A DNA stretch of 64,000 nt from Fallopia convolvulus (lineage: Eukaryota > Streptophyta > Magnoliopsida > Caryophyllales > Polygonaceae), in NCBI GenBank assembly GCA_964016875.1, contig OZ024730.1, positions 42,672,943-42,736,942 of the forward strand, written 5' to 3'. Numbering within the stretch: the first letter of the stretch is position 1; each line of letters opens with the position of its first letter. The notes under the pieces were generated by a model that saw only the letters and a list, made by a program, of their open reading frames with translations, was not told the DNA's origin and did not search any database. The translations under genes and the position numbers were made by a program. Below, piece after piece: positions 45,375-57,339 of this stretch.

Positions 45375-46158
45375 CTTGGTAGGGTTTCTTGACAACAAAT
45401 AAATATATATCAAGACCCCACTGTGTATAGCGAAGTCAGGTTCCTCCACGAGAGATAGTCAGTGCTAGGTTTTGTTACTTATCACGCAAGTAATCAACAG
45501 AGTAAGGGTGTTTATCAAGAGAAAGAGAAAATCTAAGATAAAGGTATCCACACAACAACAATTATGCATGCCAAACGCTAATGAAACATAAAGATCATGC
45601 TTTTATTGCATAAAGATGTCAACTTTAGTCAACTAAAGCAAGTAAACAAACTAACTTTCGTTCAATCAATAAACTTACTATCTAATCTCTTCTACTTCAA
45701 CTAGGATTGATCCGCTTTTGCTTTAAAATCCTAAATTGATTATTCTGATTCAAAGTCTCAACTTTCAATTCAAATATGAATGAGAATTTCCTATCAACTT
45801 TCATTTCAAGGATTAAAGAGCAAGAGAATAGAATCATGCAATAAAAACAATCAAGAGATGATCATAAACAAGCATGCACAACCATTGTTGGGTTTAATCC
45901 CAACCTTAGAGAGAAAGATTACTCACTAATCATCATAATTAAAAGCATAACTGAATTAAATAAAAGAGAAAGCTTACAACTTTGAATCCAAACAAAACTT
46001 GTCTTCCAAGCAATCTCCAATGTCTACTCTCTATCTACTCTCTCACACTCCTCCTCTCTCTCTCCTCTCTTCCCAATCGTTTGTCGTGTGTGTCCAAACA
46101 AGAGCTAGAGAAGGGTATTTATAGAGAAACTATTCTATCTTAAAAATTATCTCTAAGC
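45375..46158 (-). repeat. Truncated minus-strand LTR fragment
   Basis: The 3' 784 bp of the same LTR type as 40,683-43,406 (GGTAGGGTTTCTTGACAAC at the left end, TATTTATAG near 46,118). It stops about 40 bp beyond the TATA region where Athila D sequence begins. Confidence 0.75.
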
Positions 46159-47421
46159 AAAGGAGCATTGAAGAAGTTAGAGTGAAGTTCATTGAAGAGA
46201 AGAAAACACGGTTTGCAAGTAAGGAAGTCAACCCGAGTAATTTTAGTAGAAGCTAATTGCGTGGGTTAGGAGGCAAAGGCGCAACCACACAATCTGAAGT
46301 CAACCTGCATAATTCCGATTTGACACGGACATGATTTGGGACGACTTTGGGTTTTCTTTTGGGCTTGTTTAGTTATTTGTCCGAGTTTATGCTTGTTTTT
46401 ATGGCTTTTGAGACCTAAATAGAATAGACGACTTTCAAACATGAGCAGAGCCAGAAGCCTCCTTTCCTTGCTTCGACTCATTTTCTAGGATATGTTGAGA
46501 TACTTTAAGAGTCCTCAGCAAACATAAAGCTAATGTCGGAATAGAGACTCTTCTTGTTTTGTTCTTTCTCATAACTTTGGATCATAATTTGGAGGCTAGG
46601 GTTTTTCTCTCTAGAGGAAACTCTTGAACCATTGTAACTTTTTCTTTAATTCAATTATAAATTGCTAAATTACTTTGTGTTAGGCTAGTTATTGAATTCT
46701 TGATTTGCATATTTTTGTGAGGTCTGATTGATTCTCAATAAACTTGAATAGAGTTTATCCTCTATGCTTAATTGAATCTAAACTAGGGTTTTATTAGATT
46801 GATCACCTAATTGAATTTCTAGTTATAACTGAATCTTATTAATTATCGGTCGGAATTAATTTGATCAAGAGTATACTTTAATCAATTTAGTACTGGTTGG
46901 ACTAGTTGGTTAAAGAAGGGAAGAAATTCACAGGTCACTTAGATGTCTGGTTACTCTGAGTGTTTGTTTCTATTGATAACTTGAATCGTTATGTTATTGT
47001 CTAATTGAATCTAAAAGGTCTTTTAGGTTGTCAGATGATTAGGGTTGTTAGACTGGTAGTTCTATCAACTAAATCTGAAGTTCGGGTCATAATCCTTAGT
47101 AGGGTCATAATCTACAATAGATTATTCAAGTGAGTCGAGAATTAAGAGAATCAATGATCAACAAAGCAATGTCATGATGGATTTAGCTAGTTAAACGCAC
47201 TTGTCTCTCATATATTACAATCAACTTTGCATTCATATTTACGTTTTGGTTTGCATATTAGTGTAGATAAATCATTCAAAAACCCACCTTTAGGTTACTT
47301 GGCATCTAAGTAACAATACACTTACACGAGTCTCTGTTGGATCGACCCTTACTTACAATTCTACTCAAGTTTGGTTAAGTTAGGCTCTTTGATAGGTAAA
47401 CGATTGAAAAATACCTCATCA
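46159..47421 (+). repeat. Athila D 5' LTR, 5'-truncated
   Basis: Plus-strand LTR ending ATACCTCATCA at 47,421, next to a tRNA-Asp type PBS. Near 46,270-46,320 it has short motifs (GGCGCAACCACACAAT, CTGCATAATTCCG) that recur in the gag-protease linker of the same element (48,985-49,110). The 5' boundary at about 46,159 is a junction with the preceding LTR fragment, not a clean LTR start. Unlike copies A, C and E it lacks the GGTACC-type motif. Confidence 0.7.
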
Positions 47422-47425
47422 AATT

Positions 47426-47443
47426 TGGCGACGTTGCCGGGGA
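47426..47443 (+). other. Primer-binding site of Athila D
   Basis: TGGCGACGTTGCCGGGGA, one base different from the tRNA-Asp complement used by Athila elements (TGGCGCCGTTGCCGGGGA). Confidence 0.88.
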
Positions 47444-47497
47444 CTCGTCGCTATATGTGTTCTTACTTTTGTGCTATTTTGGGTGTGAACCTGTTAT

Positions 47498-48544
47498 ATG
47501 GTTCACACCCGTGCTACTAACTTATCTCCTTTGCTTTTTGATCCACATACTGACAGGAAACTCTTCAAGCTAAGGAAGGAAATCTGGGATCACTTTCGGG
47601 CTTTACCATTCTCTCTTGAAGAATCTGAATCTGAATCAGAGACTGAATCTGAATCTGCTTAGATGGGTGACCAAACGTTGAGACACTTGACTGCACCAAA
47701 TCTGGCACAACAAGCGTTGGTGGTGCAATTTCCTGCTCTTGTTAAAGGAGTCAAGTTTGAGATGAAATCTGGGTTGATTCACCTTTTGCCTTTATTCCAT
47801 TGGCTTAGTGGTGAAGATCCCAACAAGCATCTCTCTGAATTTCATTTTGTGTGCTCAAGCATGAAACCTGTTGATGTAACTCATGACCAAATTGTGTTGA
47901 GAGCCTTTCCTTTCTCTCTCAAGGATCAGGCTAAAGATTGGTACTTCCTTGCTACAAGGCTCAACGATCTGAAAAAGAGGATTAGCAACATTGAGCAAGA
48001 AGCTAATGATTCCTTGTATGAGTATTATGAGAGATTCAAGAGGTTGATAGCCAGCTGCCCTTTCCATGGCTACAATGATCAAGATTTGATTCTATATCTT
48101 TTTAACGGCCTCTTGGATGATGAGAGGAGAATGGTTAATGCAGCTTGCCAAGGTAACATTCTCAACAAGACTTCTGCTATTGCATTTGAATTATTTACAC
48201 AACTGTCAGAGGGAACAAGATAGTTTAGAAAAGAAACTGGCTCTAAAGCTGCAAATTCTGTGGTGGCTACTTCAAAGATCCAGGAAGAAGTCGCTGAGAT
48301 GAAAACAAGGATTAGACAGCTCTTACAACAAGGTGGAAGGCAACATGTGAAATCCTGTGAAATATGCTTTGACAACATGCACCCCATTGATGTGTGCCCT
48401 ACACTTCAAGATCCAAATGCTGAGGTTAATGCATTGGGAGGCTATGGACCACCTAGGCCAAGGTATGACCCCTTCTCAACCACGTACAATCCTAGTTGGA
48501 GGGATCATCCTAACTTGAGGTACGAGAATTCAACTAATCAATAG
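47498..48544 (+). pseudogene. gag: Athila D gag
   Basis: ATG at 47,498 opens MVHTRATNLSPL, passes an acidic run SESESETESES, and meets an in-frame TAG at 47,660-47,662. It continues in frame at 47,663 (MGDQTLRHLTAPN) through FEMKSGLIHLLPLFHWLSGE, VCSSMKPVDVTHDQI and LRAFPFSLKDQAKDW, the Athila gag core. The core is shortened: after AKDWYF it jumps to SLYEYYERFKRL, missing the usual intervening segment. More stops lie at 48,221-48,223 and 48,542-48,544. A knuckle-like CEICFDNMHPIDVCPTLQ is at about 48,357. The frame is continuous through these stops. No route to a functional product. Confidence 0.88.
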
Positions 48545-49970
48545 TTCCATTAGTAGGGTGGTCAAGCGCCTTATAGGCCACCTTTCCAACCTCGTCCTCA
48601 GGGAGCCAATCAGAATGCTATGACTACTGAAGATATGATTCGGACTCTTGCACAAACTGTGACTACAATGCAAGGCTAAATGAGCCAATTTCAACAAGAG
48701 ACCAAGTCTAGTATCCATAATTTAGAGACATAAGTTAGTCAGATTGACAATGATGTAGGCAAAATGGAAGCTAGAGATTCAATTAAGTTGTCTTCTCAAA
48801 CCGAGCATAACCCAAAATAGAATGTCAATTATATCACTTAAAGGAGTAGTCGAGAGCTATAAGAAGAGCCTAGGGACGGGCATTTATTAGCTGGGAAAGG
48901 AGTAGAAAAAGAAGCCAAGGAAAAAACTGATGAGCAACCCGAGCTTTCAGGTACTAACCCGTGCAATTCCAACAGAATCCAAAAGCGCGTGTTAGCCATT
49001 GAAAGCGCAGCCGCGCAATTTGAACCCAAGTCGCAGTTTTAAACAAATTACCGAAAAGCGCAGGTTATCCACTAAAAGTGCGACCGCACAATTGGATGAC
49101 AACCCGCGTTTCCTGGGCGATGACGAGAAATGTTCCAAACCACCTCTGAAAGCTTATGTACCTGTTCGACCTTTTCCAGAAGCTTTAAAGGAGACCCGAA
49201 AGTTAGAGAATGAAAAGGAACTATTCGAGACATTCAACAAATGTGAGGTAAACACTCCTTTACTCAATTTAATTAAAAGCATTCCTAGATATGATAAGTT
49301 TTTTAAAGACTTGTGCACCATAAAAAGAACTCAAAAGCTAAAAGGGAAACAGAAGATCTCTGTTAGTGAACATGTGTTTGTTGTGTTTCAAAGGCGCATG
49401 CCTCAGAAATTTGGTGACTCTGGCATGTTCACTATCCCTTGCATAATTGATGAAACAAAAATTGAAAAGGCTATGCTAGATCTAGGTGCTTCAATAAATG
49501 TGTTTCCTTACTCCTTGTATAAAATTTTTGAATTAGGTCCTTTGCAAGAGACAGGTGTTGTCATACAATTAGCTGATAGATCTAACGTATACCGTAGAGG
49601 GATAGTTGAATACGTGCTTGTTATGGTTGACACTTTGATATTTCCTGCTGATTTTTATGTTTTGGATATGGACCATGATAAGCATGTTGCACCTATTCTG
49701 TTAGGTAGACCTTTCATGAAAACAGCTAACACAAAAAATGATGTGTGTAGTGGTTCTTTGACCATGGAATTCAACGGGGAAAGGGTAGAGTACAACATCT
49801 ATGATGCAATGAAATACCTTCCCGAAGATTCCTCTTTATGCTTAATTGATGTTATAAAACCACTTGCTCAAGAATTCTTCAATGGGCATGAATCTGAAGC
49901 TTCGATATCCACCTTGGCAATTGCTATTATGAATGATACTTCAGATTTTGGTTTAGAAACTAACATGTAG
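48545..49970 (+). pseudogene. pol: Athila D linker and aspartic protease
   Basis: The linker from 48,545 to about 49,000 holds several stops and a frameshift. From 48,999 the frame is open to 49,970. The active site DLGAS is at 49,479-49,493 in KAMLDLGASINVFPYSLY, and the second block PILLGRPFMKTANT is near 49,700. The sequence before it (MPQKFGDSGMFTIPCII) and the layout are those of the Athila protease. The linker contains the repeated GCGCAGCCGCGCAATTTG-type motif. Confidence 0.87.
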
Positions 49971-50312
49971 GAAGTGGTGGCTGAGTTGAATGCTAACTAT
50001 GAGCATCCACCCATGCCATCGGGCTCTAAGCCCTTGCCACTAACCTTCCAAGCAAGAAGCTTTTGCCATTTGTTACGTAGGCACCCGTGGTAGAATTGAA
50101 GCAACTTCCAAACCATCTTAAGTATGCCTTCTTAGGCGATGGGGACACTTTACCTGTAATTATATCCAACAAGCTTACCAAGGAGAAAGAGGATAGATTA
50201 GTGGCGTTTTTGAAGGAGCATAAGTCAGCCATAGGATGGAGCATTGCAGACATCAAAGGGATTAGTCCCTCAAAATGTATGGATCGAATTCTATTAGAAG
50301 ATGATGTTACAC
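49971..50312 (+). pseudogene. pol: Athila D RT N-terminal segment
   Basis: After TAG at 49,968-49,970 the next open part (50,087-50,312) contains LPNHLKYAFLGDGDTLPVII and KSAIGWSIADIKGISPSKCM, the conserved lead-in to Athila RT. It is cut at 50,312 by the LTR of copy E, and the rest of pol is not found in the window. Confidence 0.85.
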
Positions 50313-51624
50313 TGATGTCCGGGTTTTTAGCTTAGTTTTTGAGTATTTTTCTAAGTTTTTTAGTTTAGTTTAGTTATGTTTTTGTGTTCGTTTTGTGTCT
50401 TTTTAGATGAGTTTGCATATTTTGTGAAAAGTATGGAAGCTACTCTATTTTTGTGTTTTTGTGTAGGTTTTTGAAGAAGGATGGAGCATTTTGAAGACAG
50501 CAAGGTAAAGAGGAGAAAGATGTGCATGACAAGTTGAGGAAGAGTTGAAGACACTTAAGGAAACAAAACCCGAATAATCCAAAGAAGAAGAGAAGAAAAC
50601 ACAAGAAACAAAGTCCAAATCAAGACTCGTTACAGACCCTGGAGGGGTTGATACCGAGGCATCAGGAAAGACAGTTCAACAAAAATCAGCAAGAGTCTAC
50701 CGACCTTGACATGGTCCCTATGTTGGTAGACATAGCCGACTTTCGAGCTTTTAATAGTTTTATTCCGTAATCTTTTAGTTTTAGAAATTTCTATCTTTAT
50801 GGAAAGTTTTTAGATAGCTTTTCCAGTATAAATAATCTTTGTCTTTTGTAGTTTTAGAGAGGTTGGACACGTAAGAACTAGAATACGCACTTTGTGCTCT
50901 CGTTTCTGATTTTGGGACAAATCGACGGGAGAGAAAGTTTGTGTTTTGGGATTCAAGTATGTTTGGTTTTTTAATCTAAGACATGTTATCATTCAAATAC
51001 TATTCGTGTTTGAGCATGTGTAAGTAGTCTTCTATTCTAGTATCGGGGTTGAAACCCGACATGATTGTGCGTGAATGATGATGTGGTGAATGAATTGAAT
51101 GCCTTTTATCTATTCTCTACTTGTTTTGTGCTTATGCTTTGACGAAAGTCAAAGTAATTCGAGTTTGTGGCTTAATCAAAAGAAAAAGTTATGAACTTGA
51201 ATGTTGATAATGTTTGATAACGAATGTTACAAACTTTGGATCAAAAATAAGTAGAAAGTGAATTGATTTATGAAAGTAGATTGGTTTAATTGTTTAATCA
51301 ATAAAAGTTGATGACTTTATATTCAAGGCATGATATTTATGATTTATACTATCTCGATTCATACCGAACCTGCATTTTTCTGGTTTGATTCGTGCTTTGT
51401 CTGTTGAGTCTTGCTTCGTCACCGAGCCATTAGAGTCGGTACCGAGTCGGTTCTGAGACGTGTCTAGTTGTTTGCTTTGATGTGTTCCTTGATTTGTTTT
51501 GTTTTCTTTGTTTTCTTTAGTTTAGTAATTAAACACTACTTTCCTTCCCGTGGACGATCATGACTTCGCTATACTTAGCGGGGTCTTGACTACAAATTTA
51601 TTTGTTAGTAAAACCCTTTCAACA
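50313..51624 (+). repeat. Athila E 5' LTR
   Basis: 1,312 bp from TGATGTCCGGG to ACCCTTTCAACA, TATAAATA at 50,827-50,834, motif pair at about 50,625-50,660, family 3' signature near 51,580. Left flank TACAC; no partner duplication is found because the right end of the element is missing. Confidence 0.88.
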
Positions 51625-51626
51625 AA

Positions 51627-51645
51627 TCGGCACCGTTGTCGGGAA
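51627..51645 (+). other. Primer-binding site of Athila E
   Basis: TCGGCACCGTTGTCGGGA, two bases after the LTR, a slightly changed tRNA-Asp type site. Confidence 0.8.
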
Positions 51646-52608
51646 TCGAACGGTGTTATGTTTAGTTACTTGTGGGTTAGGGAATAGTCCGACCCTGTTT
51701 TTATTTCTAATTAGTTTTCTTTTGTTTGTTTTCTTATCTTATGCAAGCAGGAAGACGTATGCTTGAATTTGAACAACCTGATTACTATTCTAAGCTTGAA
51801 CGTGTTCTTCATCTCAAGAGACGAGAAAACTGTACAAGGGCAGTCACACTTTAAGAGATGGCCCAAAAGATGGCTGCTCTCCGCAGATAGATGGAGGCAT
51901 TGCAAAATGAGAGAGATCAAGAAAGAGAGCAACGTACTCAATTACAGGAGTAGTTGAATGTTATCCCTAGGAATGCCAAGTAATACATGCACCCAAAACT
52001 GAGGGTGCTAGAATAAGCAATTGTGCTTCTTGAGATAGAAAAGGCCGTTGAGATCAAATCTTTATTTATATCCTTGATAAAAAAGGGCTCAGTTTGAAGG
52101 GAAACCAATTGAGTGCCCAATGGAGCATATTAGAAATTTTTTTGATTTATGTGACACTATTGTTGCTGATGGTGTTTCCTTTGAATATGTTCAATTGAAA
52201 GCTTTTAAGTGGTCCTTTGCAGGAGAGTCCCTGAGTTGGTTAGAGAGCCTACCTCCTAGGTCGGTTAGGACGTGTAGAGCTTTTCATGATTTATTCATGA
52301 CTAAGTTCTTCCCTCTAGCCAAAACTACGAAGTTAAGGAAACACATCACCTCTTACCACCAGTTGCCTAATGAGACCATTGTGGAGACATGGGAGAGATT
52401 CAAGGAGATGCTTAGGCAATGCCCCACCCATGGACAACCACAATACATACTTCAAGAGATCTTCTTTCAGGGCATAAATGCTTAAACAAAGAACCGCATC
52501 AACTTGCACACCGCTTGTGTTTTCATAGAGATGGAACCCGATGAGGCATGGGCATTACTAGACAACTTGACCAATTACGATGCCATATATGGGACCCAAC
52601 AGTCGCCC
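51646..52608 (+). pseudogene. gag: Athila E leader and gag
   Basis: Leader with GTGGGTTAGGGAATAGTCCG (family block), then a degraded gag N-terminus (from about 51,858, MAQKMAALRR) with several stops. The core is open at 52,120-52,485: VADGVSFEYVQLKAFKWSF, WLESLPPRSVRTCRAFHDLF, TWERFKEMLRQCPTHGQPQY. MEPDEAWALLDNLTNYDA follows. At about 52,607 a deletion removes most of the linker; only the beginning of the knuckle (CLECG) survives, joined to the protease region. The core is nearly identical in content to copies A and C. Confidence 0.83.
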
Positions 52609-53636
52609 CTCTCAACAATGTCTTGAGTGTGGCTTAAATATTTCTATTCCATTCGCTGAGGCCCTAAGCGAAATGTCGGCTTACATAAAGTTTTTGAAAG
52701 AAATTTGGAGCAGGAAGAGTTCTATATCTGAGCTGACTGACAAAGTCCGGTCTTTGGAGCTTTCGGAAGAACATGGGGCCCCAGGTAAGTTTGCTATTAC
52801 CATTGATATTGGAGCTTTTCGGTTTAAAGCTTTGTGTGACCTAGGAGCCAGTGCAAGTCTACTACCATTTTCAATTTGGTCCAAAGCCAATATGGGACTA
52901 TTGAAGCATGTCAACATGAGGTTATACATGGCGGACGGATCTTGTGTCAAGCCTACACGAATCATAGATGAATTTCTAGTCCAAGTGGCCAAGTTCTTTG
53001 TTCCAAATGATTTCATAGTAATGGAGATGCCCGAAGACCTTGTGGTGCCTATCATTTTGGGAAGACCATTTTTAGCCACAGCTGGAGCTATAAATGATGT
53101 TAGGAGGGGGCTCCAAACTTTTGAGATTGGGGATGAGGTGGTGGAGTTCCACTTTAACCCTACCATGAAAGAGACTAATGAAGCCGAGGTCAATATGCTC
53201 TACACCCACACTGACTACATTGAATGTGGGGACCCGATTGAGAGGTTGTTGGCTTTTGATGCATTCCCAAGTAGAATATGGGCGGAATTTGATCCTGCAT
53301 CATCGATACGGATCCTATATGGGTCGTTACCGAGGCTCTTGGCAAGAAAAGAAGTACAAACAAGTCCTACAGCATCGATATCGAGCACCACCACGTCGAT
53401 ATCGAGGCTCTTGGCATGCAAATGTGAGTCAGTACCAACCCCCTCTGGGTCGATATCGATCCCTTTGACATAAGATGAAGAGCTTTTGGCATGTGATTAC
53501 CTAGAGGAAGTCCTGAAGACAGAACATGAAGAACCCATCCTTGTCCCAACTGGGCCTACTCCAACGCTCAAGCCTCTTCCAAACTCCCTCAGGTATGAAT
53601 TTCTTGGTCCTAACTCTACCTTCCCCGTCATCATAG
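52609..53636 (+). pseudogene. pol: Athila E protease and start of RT
   Basis: Open from 52,580 to 53,473. DLGAS at 52,838-52,852 in FKALCDLGASASLLPFSIW and the second block VVPIILGRPFLATAGAI near 53,050. The linker 53,280-53,470 repeats the motif family (ATCGATATCGAG, GTCGATATCGATCC). A TGA at 53,471-53,473 precedes RT lead-in sequence (SLRYEFLGPNSTFPVII) that runs to 53,636. There it meets opposite-strand pol sequence of copy C. The usual downstream RT, RNase H, integrase and 3' LTR are absent. Confidence 0.83.
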
Positions 53637-54480
53637 AACCAACAAGATAAGAGCGGAATTTTTCAAATGCAAATACCACATCAAGGAATTCCTCTATCAG
53701 GAAATGGAATTTTTCCCAATTAACCACAAGATTGGTTTCTTCATATCTTTTAAGCACCCTAGTCAAATCAACTACACAAGAATCAAATGAAGAACCATAA
53801 ACAGAAAAATCATCCATAAAAACCTCAAAAATGTCCTCTATCATATTTGAGAAGATAGCCATCATGCACCTTTGGAAGGTTGCAGGGGCATTACAAAGCC
53901 CAAATGGCATTCTTCTGTAAATAAAGGTCCCATAGGGACAAGTAAAGGTTGTTTTCTCCTGATCATTAGGATGAATGGGAATCTTCCAGAAATCGTTGTA
54001 GCCATCTAAGTAACAAAAGTAACCATGCTGGGCTAAGCGTTCTAAAACTTGATCAATGAAAGGAAGCGGAAAATGATCTTTCTTGTAGCACTATTTAGCT
54101 TCCTATCATCTATGCACATCCACCAACTAGTTGTGGTCCTAGTGGGGATCAGTTCTCCCTTTTTATTCTCTATGACGGTCATTCCCCCTTTTTTAGGGAC
54201 TACATGGACCGGATCAGTTCTCCCATTGGTTGTCCAATATAGGAAAGATTATCCCAGCATCAAGTAGTTTTAAAATTTCCTTTTTTACTGCATCTTTCAT
54301 GTTAGGATTCAACCTACGTTGATGCTCTATTGTGGGTTTGTGATTATCCTCCATGTAGATCCTATGCATGCATAATGAAGGGGATATGCTAGTTATGTCA
54401 TCCAAAGAATAGCCAATGGCTTTTCTATGGGTCCTAAGTACATAAATTAGCTTCTCTACTTTCTCATCTTTTTATTGAGC
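53637..54480 (-). pseudogene. pol: Athila C: RT with internal deletion
   Basis: Minus strand. Contains GFWQIPIHPNDQE-type and MPFGLCNAPATFQRCMMAIF (near 53,890), catalytic FMDDFSVYGSSFDSCV (near 53,820), LTRVLKRYEETNLVVNWEKF, then an abrupt jump near 53,700 into RNase H end sequence (VVFAFEKFRSYLVG). The segment between, including most of RNase H, is deleted. A TAA-type break and frameshifts lie at 53,940-54,210. Bases 54,214-54,405 encode the lead-in RT block. The left edge is the tail-to-tail junction with copy E. Confidence 0.83.
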
Positions 54481-55706
54481 ATTGATGATGACGTGGAAGG
54501 TAGAGTTAGGACCGAGAAATTCATACCTAAGTGAGTCTAGAAGGGGCTTGAGCGTTGGAGTGGGCTCAGCCGGGATAAGAATGGGTTCTTTATACTCTTT
54601 CTTCAAGACTTTCTCGAGATAATTAAATGCAAGAAGCTCTTCATCTTCTATCAGAGGGGTCGGTATCGATCCAAAGGGGTTCGGTACCGACTCGATTCTG
54701 CTTGCCAAGAGCTTCGGTACCGAGGTAGTGGTGCTCGGTATCGATGCTGCAGAACTTGCCTGCTCGTCTTGTCCTTCTGGAAGCTTCGGTGATGACCCAT
54801 GTAGGATTGGTATCGATGCTGTAGGATCAATCTCGGCCGACCTTCTCCTCGGGAATGCATCAAAAGCCAACAACCTCTCGATCGGGTCCCCACATTCAAT
54901 GTAGTCGGTGTGGGTGTAGAGCATCTTGACCTCGGCTTCATTGGTCTCTTTCATGGTGGGGTTAAAACGAAATTCCACCACCTCTTCCCCAATCTCATAA
55001 GTTAGGAGTGCCCTCCTAACATCAATTATGGCTCCAGCTGTGGCGACGAATGGTCTCCCAAAATGATAGGCACCACCGGGTCGTCGGGCATCTCCACAAC
55101 TATGAAATCTTTTGGAATGAAGAACTTGCCCACTTGTACCGGAAAATCATCCACAACCCTGGTAGGCTTGACACAAGATCCATCCTCCATGTATAACGTC
55201 ATGTTTATAGGCTCCAATGTTCCCATGTTGGCCTTGGACCAGATTGATAATGGTAGAAGACTTTCACTGGCTCCTAGGTCACATAAAGCTTTAAACCAGT
55301 AAGCTCCAATACCAATAGTAATAGCAAACTTACATGGGTCGCCTAGTTTTTTTGGGAGCTCCAAAGATCCGACCTCGTCGGTCAGCTCAGATATAGACCT
55401 CTTCCTGCTAAGAATATCTTTCAAGAATTTTGCATAAGCCGGCATTTCGCATAGGGCTCCAGCGAATGGAATGGAAATATTTAAGCCGTGAAGGATTTTA
55501 ACAAAACTCCTAAAGTTCCATTCTGTTGAATCTTTAGACTTTTTAGAAGGGAAGGGAAGAGTCTTCACATGTCTCGGAAACAAAATAGGCTCGAGAGGTG
55601 GCGCTACCGAATCGACAAAGGGATCGATTGGTGTTGTAGAAGGGTCGGTATCGACCCTAGTGGGGTCGGTACCGAGCCTAAGACTAAGGGAGTGATCTGG
55701 AGGCAA
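54481..55706 (-). pseudogene. pol: Athila C: aspartic protease and linker
   Basis: Minus strand, open from 55,706 to 55,026. The active site DLGAS is at 55,266-55,280. The second block begins VVPIILG and is cut by a one-base shift at about 55,055. The remainder (54,981-54,472) is open in another frame: FRFNPTMKETNEAEVKMLYT, IERLLAFDAFPRRR, then a motif-derived linker of SIPxPxGSIPTPL-like units (54,655-54,800). Confidence 0.83.
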
Positions 55707-57211
55707 ACACTTACCTGGATTGGGGTCGTTAACGACCCTTGGAGCATCGGTACCGAGTGTTTGGGGTTCGGTATCGACCCTGGTGTGTTCGTTATCGATC
55801 CTATCAGGAGCAAATTCTTTGGTATCGGGCTCTTTCTCCTTGGCCTCAGCACGGTCCGGTAGTGTCTTTTCGCTCCGGAGGTGGACATCTGCAATTTGAC
55901 CTTTTGGGTTCTCTTCGAGGTGGCCCGTTAACTAACCATGAGGTCTCGGAATTTGCGCAGCCAGGTTACCTAATTGGGAGTTCACAATCGTTCTCCACGT
56001 TTCAATCTCTTCCAATTGTACATGTACGCCTTTTTGGTCAGAACAGACTCCGTCGATCATGTTGTGGACTCTGTTAATACCCTCTTATATACCTTGTACC
56101 CATGAAGGTGGCTCTTGATAACCTGGAGGTCTGTAGGGTGTGGATCGTCTATCCGGTGGAGGGGGTGTATAGTTTTAACCTTGATTGGAGTTTCCCCAAG
56201 TGGAATACTTGTTCGGCCTGTCATAATTAATAGGAGGATTTCTGTATTGACCTCCCATGTAATTCATTTAAGCATATGTCTCAACGGCTCTGAACTGCTC
56301 AATGTTAGTGCAAAAAAAAGTACTATGGGCATGAGAGCCACACTCAAGACATTGTTGGGAGGTTTTCAAAAAACTTACCTGTTTCTTTAGACGGTTGATC
56401 TCATCTTACAAGAATTGATTTTTAACATCGGGATCAACCTCTTCTTTGTTTGGAACGTAGAGACGCTTTTGAGGCTAGGGTGTTTGCTGGGTCCCATACA
56501 TGGCATCGTAATTGGTCAACTTGTCCAGTAATGCCCATGCCTCATTAGGTTCCATCCATATGAAACCGCAAGCAGTGTGTAGGTTGATGCGATTCTTTGT
56601 CTCAGCATTTATTCCCTAAAAGAATATCTCTTGAAGAACTCATTGTGGTTGTCCATGGGTGGGGCATTGCCTCAGCATCTCCTTGAATCGCTCCCATATT
56701 TCTACAAAGGTCTCATTAGGCAGTTGGTGGTAAGAGGTGACGCGTTTCCTTAACTCCGTAGTTTTGGCTAGAGGAAAGAACTTTGTCATGAACAAGTTAT
56801 GCAAGGCTCTCCACGTCCGAACCGATATAGGCGGTAGGCTCTCTAACCAACTCAGGGCCTTTCCTGCAAGAGACCATTTAAACGCCTTTAATTGAACATA
56901 CTCTAGAGAAATACCATCAACAACAATGGTATCACATAAATCAATAAAATTCGAATATGCTCCATAGGGCACTCAGTGGGTTTCCCCCCAAACGGGGCTC
57001 TTTTTATCAAGGATATAAATTGAGATTTGATCTCAAATGCCTTCTCTATCTTGGGAAGCACCACCCTCAATTCCGGATGCATGTATTACTTGGCATTCTT
57101 CGGGATAGTATTCAACTGTTCCTGCAATTGATCTCTATCAACTTGTAATGCCTCCATCTGTCTACGCAGGGCAGTCATTTGCTGAGGCATCTCTTCCGGT
57201 GTGACGGCCAT
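55707..57211 (-). pseudogene. gag: Athila C: gag
   Basis: Minus-strand ATG at 57,209-57,211 (MAVTPEEMPQQMTALRRQ). Core with FEIKSQFISLIKRAPFGGKP, a frameshift at 56,950-56,960, then open 56,972-56,640 with LEYVQLKAFKWSLAGKALSW and FVEIWERFKEMLRQCPTHGQ. Knuckle CLECGSHAHSTFFC at about 56,300-56,350. The linker 55,604-55,894 is dense in the palindromic motif. Several stops. Confidence 0.83.
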
Positions 57212-57250
57212 CGTACGATTTTCTCGTCTCCTGCGGTGAAGAACACGTTC

Positions 57251-57267
57251 AAGGTCAGAATAATAAC
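57251..57267 (+). repeat. LINE target-site duplication, left copy
   Basis: AGGTCAGAATAATAACT, identical to 63,384-63,400. The last T may belong to the A-tail, so the duplication is 16-17 bp. Confidence 0.92.
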
Positions 57268-57339
57268 TTTTTTTTTGGTAGAAGGAGAGTCGGTGCTCTC
57301 CGGGTCCTCAAGGGGCATTTTATTAATAATAAAAAAGGG

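Noticed and set aside
52681..53193. Minus-strand open frame of 170 codons
   Set aside because: Complement of the Athila E protease, which carries DLGAS on the plus strand; similar antisense frames appear opposite the protease in the other copies.
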